From the NCBI GenBank assembly GCA_964372215.1, contig CAYJQC010000006.1, positions 1-64,000 on the forward strand: a DNA stretch of 64,000 bases, written 5' to 3'. The notes under the pieces were generated by a model. That model was not told the origin of the DNA, searched no databases, and saw only the letters and a program-made list of their open reading frames with translations. The position numbers and the translations under genes are program-made. Positions 58,903 through 64,000 of the stretch are shown piece after piece; the stretch's first letter is position 1; each line of letters begins with the position of its first letter. The stretch comes from DAIMFL01 sp964372215 (GTDB taxonomy: Bacteria; Pseudomonadota; Alphaproteobacteria; Dongiales; Dongiaceae).

Positions 58903-61452
58903 ATGGCGATTCCCAGCAATCTCCCGATCGAGCCGGTGCTGCCGGCACTGTGCGCCGCCCTGGCGGCGGGTCCGAACGCGGTGCTGCAGGCGCCGCCCGG
59001 CGCCGGCAAGACGACGCGGGTGCCGCTGGCGCTGCTCGACGCCGCCTGGCTCGGCGACAACCGGATCGTGATGCTGGAGCCGCGCCGTCTGGCCGCCCGG
59101 GCCGCCGCCCGCTACATGGCGGCGCTGCTCCGCGAGGCGGTGGGCGAGACCGTCGGCTATCGCGTCCGGCTCGATTCGCGGACCGGACCGCGGACCCGGA
59201 TCACCGTGGTGACCGACGGCGTGTTCACCCGGATGATCCAGGACGACGCGTCGCTCCCCGGCATCGGCGCCGTGCTGTTCGACGAGATCCACGAGCGCAG
59301 CCTGGAGGTCGATCTCGGCCTCGCCTTCGCGCTCGAGTCGCAAGGCGCGCTGCGCCCCGATCTGCGACTGCTCGCGATGTCGGCGACCCTCGACGGCGCG
59401 GCGCTGGCCCGGCTGATGGGCGGCGCACCGGTGATCAGCAGCGCCGGCCGTGCCTTTCCGGTGGCGACCCGCTATCTCGGCGACTCCGGCGGCGATCCGG
59501 CCGGCGCCGCGGCCGCCGCGGTCCGCCGCGCGCTCGCCGAGGATCCCGGCGACATCCTGGTGTTCCTGCCCGGGGCCCGGGAAATCCGCCGCGCCTGGGC
59601 CGCGCTCGCCGATGGCGGGCTGCCGGCCGGGGTGACGCTCTACACCCTGCACGGCGAACTGCCGGCCGCCGAGCAGGACGCTGCGCTTCGCCCGGCGCCG
59701 GCGGGGCGGCGCAAGGTGGTGCTGGCGAGCGGCATCGCCGAGAGCAGCCTGACCATCGAGGGCGTCGGCGTGGTGGTCGATGCCGGCCTGACGCGTGTGC
59801 CGCGCTTCGATCCGGCCAGCGGCATGTCCCGGCTGGCGACCATCCGGGTCTCGCAGGCCTCGGCCGAGCAGCGGCGCGGCCGCGCCGGGCGCCTGCGGCC
59901 CGGCGTGTGCTACCGGCTGTGGCCCGAGGCCGAGCAGCGTGCGCTGGTCGCCCAGACCCGGCCGGAAATCCTCGACGCCGACCTGGCGCCGCTCGCCCTC
60001 GAGCTGGCGCGCTGGGGTGCCGGCGACGCGGCGGCGCTGCCCTGGCTCGATCCGCCGCCCGCCGCGGCCCTGGCGCAGGCCCGCGAGCTGTTGGCCCGGC
60101 TCGGCGCCTTCGACGGCGGCGGCGCGATCACCGGCCATGGCCGGCGGATGGCGGCGCTCGGCCTGCATCCGCGGCTCGCCCATATGCTGCTCCGGGGTGC
60201 CGAGCTCGGCCACGCCGGGCTGGCCTGCCGGATTGCCGCGCTGCTCGAGGAGCGCGACATCCTGCGCGGCGGAATCGCCGGTGGCGGCGCCCGGGATGTC
60301 GACCTGCGGCTGCGCCTCGACCTGCTCGACGCGCCGGCCCGGGGCGACACGGCGGGCGCCGCCGCCGACCCGGCCGCGGTGCGCCGGGTGCTGCAGATGG
60401 CGGCGCAATGGCAGCGGCGGCTCGAGCGCCATGCTTCGCAACAGCGCCCGGCCGGGCCCGGCACGCCCGGCCTGCTGCTGGCGCTGGCCTATCCCGACCG
60501 CATCGGCCAGCGTCGCGCCGGCGGCGCGGCAAACGGCCTCGGCCAGTTCCGGCTGAGCAACGGGCGCGGCGCGGTCCTGCCGGGCGAGGATCCCCTGGCG
60601 GGCGTCGACTATCTGGTCGCCGCGGCGCTCGACGGCGAGCGGCGCGATGCCCGCATCTTCCTGGCCGCGCCGGTCGATGCGAGCGATCTCGAGGCGGGGT
60701 TTGCCGGGCAGATCGCGGCCACCGAGTTCGTCGCCTGGGACCATCGCGAGCAGGCGGTGCAGGCCCGGCGCCAGCGGCGTCTGGGCGCGCTCGTGCTCGG
60801 CGACGAGCGGCTGGACCGGCCGGACCCGGAGGCATTGATGGCCGCGCTGATCGACGGCATTCGGAGCGAGGGACTCGCCATCCTGCCCTGGGGCAAGGCG
60901 GCCCAGTCGTGGCGCGCCCGCGTCGCGTTCCTGCGCCGGGTCGAGGGCGCGCAGGCCGGCTGGCCCGACTGCTCCGACGCCGCGCTCGCCGCGCGGCTAG
61001 AGGACTGGCTCGGGTCGGCGCTCGACGGCATCACGCGACGCGACCAGCTGCGCGGCCTCGATCTGCACGCGGCGCTCCAATCGCTGCTCGACTGGTCCCT
61101 GCGGCGGCGGCTCGAGGAAGCTGCCCCCGACCATCTCACGGTGCCGACCGGCTCGCGGATCGCCCTCGACTACGGCGCCGGCGAGGCGCCGGTGCTGGCG
61201 GTGCGGCTGCAGGAGATGTTCGGCTGCCGCGCCACGCCAAGCGTCGCCGGCGGGCGCGTGCCGGTGCTGCTGCACCTGTTGTCGCCCGCGGGTCGTCCGG
61301 TGCAGGTGACCCGCGACCTGACCAGCTTCTGGGCCAATGGTTACCCGGCCGTGCGCGCGGATCTGCGCGGCCGCTATCCCAAGCATTTTTGGCCCGAGGA
61401 CCCGCTGGGCGCGTCGCCGACCCGGGGAACGCGCCGCCGCATCGAGCGTTGA
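58903..61452 (+). CDS. hrpB: ATP-dependent helicase HrpB
   Basis: An 849-residue DEAH-type RNA helicase. Motif I is QAPPGAGKTTRVP near residue 28, motif II DEIHERSLEVD, motif III LAMSATLDG and motif VI QRRGRAGRLRPG. The C-terminal half carries the HrpB-specific domain. ATG 58903 begins MAIPSNLPIEPVL, where homology starts; the longer frame to 58768 is unlikely. HrpB is a conserved helicase of uncertain substrate. It stands alone. Confidence 0.95.
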   Translation: MAIPSNLPIEPVLPALCAALAAGPNAVLQAPPGAGKTTRVPLALLDAAWLGDNRIVMLEPRRLAARAAARYMAALLREAVGETVGYRVRLDSRTGPRTRITVVTDGVFTRMIQDDASLPGIGAVLFDEIHERSLEVDLGLAFALESQGALRPDLRLLAMSATLDGAALARLMGGAPVISSAGRAFPVATRYLGDSGGDPAGAAAAAVRRALAEDPGDILVFLPGAREIRRAWAALADGGLPAGVTLYTLHGELPAAEQDAALRPAPAGRRKVVLASGIAESSLTIEGVGVVVDAGLTRVPRFDPASGMSRLATIRVSQASAEQRRGRAGRLRPGVCYRLWPEAEQRALVAQTRPEILDADLAPLALELARWGAGDAAALPWLDPPPAAALAQARELLARLGAFDGGGAITGHGRRMAALGLHPRLAHMLLRGAELGHAGLACRIAALLEERDILRGGIAGGGARDVDLRLRLDLLDAPARGDTAGAAADPAAVRRVLQMAAQWQRRLERHASQQRPAGPGTPGLLLALAYPDRIGQRRAGGAANGLGQFRLSNGRGAVLPGEDPLAGVDYLVAAALDGERRDARIFLAAPVDASDLEAGFAGQIAATEFVAWDHREQAVQARRQRRLGALVLGDERLDRPDPEALMAALIDGIRSEGLAILPWGKAAQSWRARVAFLRRVEGAQAGWPDCSDAALAARLEDWLGSALDGITRRDQLRGLDLHAALQSLLDWSLRRRLEEAAPDHLTVPTGSRIALDYGAGEAPVLAVRLQEMFGCRATPSVAGGRVPVLLHLLSPAGRPVQVTRDLTSFWANGYPAVRADLRGRYPKHFWPEDPLGASPTRGTRRRIER

Positions 61453-61703
61453 TCGGACGCAGGCATCGGCGATTGCCGAAGTTTAATGCCGTGTAGCTGG
61501 ACTTGCCGCGCCGATTGGCGCTAGCCTCGCAAGAAACGACGTTTCGTGGTGTGGTCCAAGAGAAGCGGCTTCGGATTCCGCGTTTGATCGAGCGTGGGAC
61601 GCCAATATTCAGCAGCCGGTCGCGACCCGTCGCGGCCTGATCTTGGCGCAGCCGGGCCCTGTCGTTTTGCATTCCACCGCCACCGATGTGACAGGACAGG
61701 TTC

Positions 61704-62909
61704 ATGGCGTCTGCCGCCGATGAGACGAAGCGGCTCTTGGGAATTGCGCGTCGCAAGTCGGACGATGGACGCCGGCAGCTGGTGGCGATCTGCGGCGATC
61801 TCCTGAGCGGGAATGGCACGGTCCTGGCGGGGGTCGAGCATGCCCTGATGCGCGATATCCTGGCCCGGCTGGTGCAGACTGTTGCGACGCCGCTGCGCCG
61901 CAGCCTGAGCGATCACCTGGCGGTGGTCGCGCCCGACCAGTCGGAGGCGGGCTTGGCGCTGACCGGCCTGGCGATCGACCTGACCGCGCCGCTGCTGCTC
62001 GGCGCGGAGACGGTGATCGATCTCGACCTGGTCGAGATCATCCGCGACCGGGCGTTCGAGCATCGGCTCAGCCTCGCCATGCGCCGTTCGCAGGCGGACA
62101 TGGTCGAGGACGGGGCGCTGCCCGGCGAGGACGCGGTCGGCGCGCTGCTGCAGCATCCGGACGACTCGGTGCCCGAGCTCGCCATGAACTACCTGGTCGA
62201 GCAGGCGCGCCGGTTCGATCAGTTCCTCGAGCCGGTGGTGCAGCCCGACGAATTGCCGCCCGCGCTGCGCCGCAAGCTGACCCTGTGGCTGCTCGCCGGC
62301 CTGCGGCACCACCTGGAACAGCGCTACCGGATCGATTCGACCCGGCTCGACGACGCCGTCGAGGCGGTCGCGGTCGCTGCCCAGGCGGTGGCGCCCGCGG
62401 CCCGCAAGGACGCCTCGGCGGCGCTGGCGCGCCGGCTCGGGCAGCTCGAGGCGATCACGCCGAGCCTGATGCTGCAGGTGGTCCGCCAGGGCGAGATCGC
62501 GCTGTTCGTCGCGCTGCTCGCCGAGTTCGCCGGACTGCGCGGAAACTTGGCGCGTCGCCTGCTGTTCGAGCCGGGGGGCGAGGGTCTCGCCATCCTGTGC
62601 CGCGCCGTCGGTCTCGGCCGCTCGGTGCTGGCCTCGATCTTCCTGCTGACCCGGCGCGCCCGGCCGAGCCAACGGGTTTCGCGGCCCGGCGAGCTCGCCG
62701 AGGTGCTGGCACTCTATGACGGGATCGAGCCGGAGGTCGCCCGCAGCGTGCTCGCCCGCTGGCGCCGCGACCGCGATTTCCTGACCGCCCTGCGCTTCAT
62801 CGAGGAAACCGCCGATTCCGAGACCGCGGGCGATCCGGTCGGCGCGCTCGCCGCGCCGCCATCCGGCCGCGCCAATACCGATGCCGCGACCGGCGCCTGG
62901 CACAACTGA
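61704..62909 (+). CDS. DUF2336 protein
   Basis: A 401-residue mostly helical protein of DUF2336, a family found in alphaproteobacteria. Recognisable parts are RRKSDDGRRQLVAICGDLLS at the start, and PDDSVPELAMNYLVEQARRF in the middle. No catalytic motif, membrane segment or signal peptide is seen. Function is unknown. Its end overlaps the DUF3572 gene by 29 bp. Confidence 0.9.
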   Translation: MASAADETKRLLGIARRKSDDGRRQLVAICGDLLSGNGTVLAGVEHALMRDILARLVQTVATPLRRSLSDHLAVVAPDQSEAGLALTGLAIDLTAPLLLGAETVIDLDLVEIIRDRAFEHRLSLAMRRSQADMVEDGALPGEDAVGALLQHPDDSVPELAMNYLVEQARRFDQFLEPVVQPDELPPALRRKLTLWLLAGLRHHLEQRYRIDSTRLDDAVEAVAVAAQAVAPAARKDASAALARRLGQLEAITPSLMLQVVRQGEIALFVALLAEFAGLRGNLARRLLFEPGGEGLAILCRAVGLGRSVLASIFLLTRRARPSQRVSRPGELAEVLALYDGIEPEVARSVLARWRRDRDFLTALRFIEETADSETAGDPVGALAAPPSGRANTDAATGAWHN

Positions 62910-63180
62910 GCGGCACGCCGCGGAGGCGCTGGCGCTCTCGGCGATGCAATGGCTGGCATCCGATCAGGACCGGCTGCAGCGCTTCATGGATCTCTCGGGC
63001 ATCGCGCCCGACGCGCTGCGGGCGCGTCTCGGCGAGCCGGCCTTCCTGGTCGGCGTGCTCGATCACCTGCTTGGCGACGAACGGCTGCTGATGGATTTTG
63101 CCGACTGGTCCGCCCAGCCGCCGACCGCGATCGGCGCCGCCCGGCGCGCCATCGGCGGCGTCTGGTCAGACGATGCGTAG
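62881..63180 (+). CDS. DUF3572 protein
   Basis: A 99-residue protein of DUF3572 (EALALSAMQWLASDQDRLQR, then HLLGDERLLMDFADWSAQPP), conserved in Rhizobiales and Rhodospirillales. The overlap with DUF2336 suggests they are translated together; an internal ATG at 62944 is a shorter alternative start. Function unknown. A strong terminator hairpin follows 10 bp later. Confidence 0.88.
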   Translation: MPRPAPGTTERHAAEALALSAMQWLASDQDRLQRFMDLSGIAPDALRARLGEPAFLVGVLDHLLGDERLLMDFADWSAQPPTAIGAARRAIGGVWSDDA

Positions 63181-63189
63181 AAGCTGAAG

Positions 63190-63227
63190 CGGGACGGCGG
63201 GCGCTGCGTGGCGCAGCCGCCGTCCCG
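63190..63227 (+). terminator. Rho-independent-type hairpin after DUF3572
   Basis: CGGGACGGCGG (63190-63200) pairs exactly with CCGCCGTCCCG (63217-63227), and the loop holds CTGCG-TGG-CGCAG, giving an almost continuous long stem. No long T-run follows. It separates the DUF3572 gene from the convergent small gene at 63240. Confidence 0.75.
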
Positions 63228-63239
63228 TAACGGTCTGCC

Positions 63240-63437
63240 TCAGCGGAACACGCCTCGGTTGCTCGCCACGGCGATGTGCAGGCCGACATACTGGGGATTG
63301 CGCAGCGGCGGTGCCATGCGATAGCTCGGGGCGCCCCGGCGCCGGAACAGCTCTGCCAGTCGTCCCAGTCGCGGCAGGCTCGGATCGACGCCCTTGGTGG
63401 CGGTATCGCTCGCTGGCTTCGCTGAATTGGTCTTCAT
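63240..63437 (-). CDS. Small hypothetical protein, 65 aa
   Basis: A short basic protein (MKTNSAKPASDTATKGVDPS at the start; later YRMAPPLRNPQYVGLHIAVA). ATG 63437 is preceded by GGAGAGAG, a convincing ribosome site; GTG 63449 is an alternative. No membrane segment or known domain. Placement opposite a strong terminator fits a genuine single gene, function unknown. Confidence 0.55.
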   Translation of the reverse strand: MKTNSAKPASDTATKGVDPSLPRLGRLAELFRRRGAPSYRMAPPLRNPQYVGLHIAVASNRGVFR

Positions 63438-63697
63438 GACTCTCTCCACTCCTACATGCGCCCCTCTGCCCAGCCCGAAATCCGGGTCGGCAGGGTTTGT
63501 CTCGATTTGTGGAGATAATTCTAGATACGGTCTGCCGGTGCCGGCAATGCGGACCAGTGGACCAATCGATACACTCCCATGTGGTTAAGTATTTGTTAGG
63601 GCTGACTGATGCGGCCGGGTGACACTGGTTTCCCGGCGCCTGGACGTGGCTGGATCGGCCTGAGCTTGGGCCGGCCGGATCGGGGCTCCTACGCCGG

Positions 63698-64000
63698 TCA
63701 CTGCCCGGTTTCGTTGGCGCCGTGCGGGCTGTGCATGGTGGCGACCGAGGCGACGAGCACGCTCACGTCGATGGTGCCGGCGCGCTCGAAGGTCAGGGTC
63801 AAGGCGAAGCTCTCGCCCTCGACCAGCGGCGCGGTCAGCCCGAGCAGCATGATGTGAAAGCTGCCGGGCTGCAGCACGACATGCTCGCCCGGCTGAATCT
63901 CGATCGCCTCGACCGGGCGCATCTGCAGGATGCCGTTCTCGGCGACATGCCGGTGCAGCGCGGCGTCGCCGGCGGCCGGGCTCGAGGCCGCGATCAGCCG
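63698..64000 (-). CDS. PCu(A)C copper chaperone (5' end outside window)
   Basis: The 100 C-terminal residues of a periplasmic copper chaperone. The PCu(A)C copper motif is clear: LHRHVAENGILQMRPVEAIE, then PGSFHIMLLGL, giving the His-x10-Met ... His-x-Met pattern. The domain delivers copper to cytochrome oxidase. The signal peptide and start lie beyond the window edge. It ends with a His-containing tail SPHGANETGQ. Confidence 0.9.
   Translation of the reverse strand, partial: RLIAASSPAAGDAALHRHVAENGILQMRPVEAIEIQPGEHVVLQPGSFHIMLLGLTAPLVEGESFALTLTFERAGTIDVSVLVASVATMHSPHGANETGQ

Noticed and set aside
61533..61545. GAAACGACGTTTC, a 13-bp palindrome between hrpB and DUF2336
   Set aside because: Short, with no regulator gene nearby and no second copy seen, so I cannot separate it from chance.

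Overview
The window is GC-rich, densely packed chromosome from an alphaproteobacterium. The best fit is a Rhodospirillales-type soil or water heterotroph. This rests on DUF2336, DUF3572 and DUF1127 proteins, a HrpB helicase, a PCu(A)C copper chaperone, many small-molecule catabolic genes and two spermidine/putrescine-type ABC uptake systems. The genus assignment is inference. I saw no rRNA, tRNA, CRISPR array, insertion sequence or phage gene. Because GC is so high, nearly every real gene casts long open frames on the other strand; those are omitted.

Layout. (1) 1-15818: a ten-gene leftward operon (BKACE, hotdog thioesterase, FAD amine oxidase, cupin, SDR, aldehyde dehydrogenase, RraA-type aldolase, choline-sulfatase-like sulfatase, CoA-transferase, acyl-CoA dehydrogenase). 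It runs divergently from a PotD-like binding protein, a class III aminotransferase, a GntR regulator and two permeases. The same GTGATCAC palindrome sits at both divergent promoters, which suggests one GntR regulon. The BKACE-thioesterase pair resembles the CdhC-CdhB part of carnitine breakdown. No ABC ATPase accompanies this transporter here. (2) 15875-21123: homogentisate cluster (MaiA, MarR, HmgA, MBL hydrolase, flavoprotein hydroxylase, DUF2783) with a near-perfect MarR operator between marR and hmgA. (3) 21174-28289: amidohydrolase, a 3,5-diaminohexanoate dehydrogenase (Kdd) homologue, two EamA transporters, a flavin reductase, a FlK-type thioesterase, an ArsR regulator and a stand-alone Ada zinc domain. 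(4) 28373-36131: Rieske oxygenase with a glutamate in the bridging position, PAS, Crp/Fnr and LysR regulators, nitronate monooxygenase, 5-formyl-THF cyclo-ligase, SMP-30 lactonase and Rnk. (5) 36284-44080: alcohol dehydrogenase, LuxR regulator, and a complete Tat-exported SBP/ATPase/permease/permease operon ending in a NylB-like hydrolase. (6) 44105-48970: HlyD-RbbA-ABC2 export operon. (7) 49173-58184: LpxR-like lipid A deacylase, dimethylglycine/sarcosine dehydrogenase-like GcvT flavoprotein, desaturase, two SDRs, aminotransferase and PuuA-like glutamine synthetase. (8) 58202-64000: PAS protein, HrpB, DUF2336, DUF3572, a small unknown and PCu(A)C.

Taken together the window looks like an amine, quaternary-amine and aromatic-acid scavenging region: uptake by PotABCD-type transporters, oxidation by flavoproteins or a Rieske enzyme, transamination or gamma-glutamylation, and CoA-dependent cleavage, each module under its own local regulator. 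Substrates are not proven by sequence.
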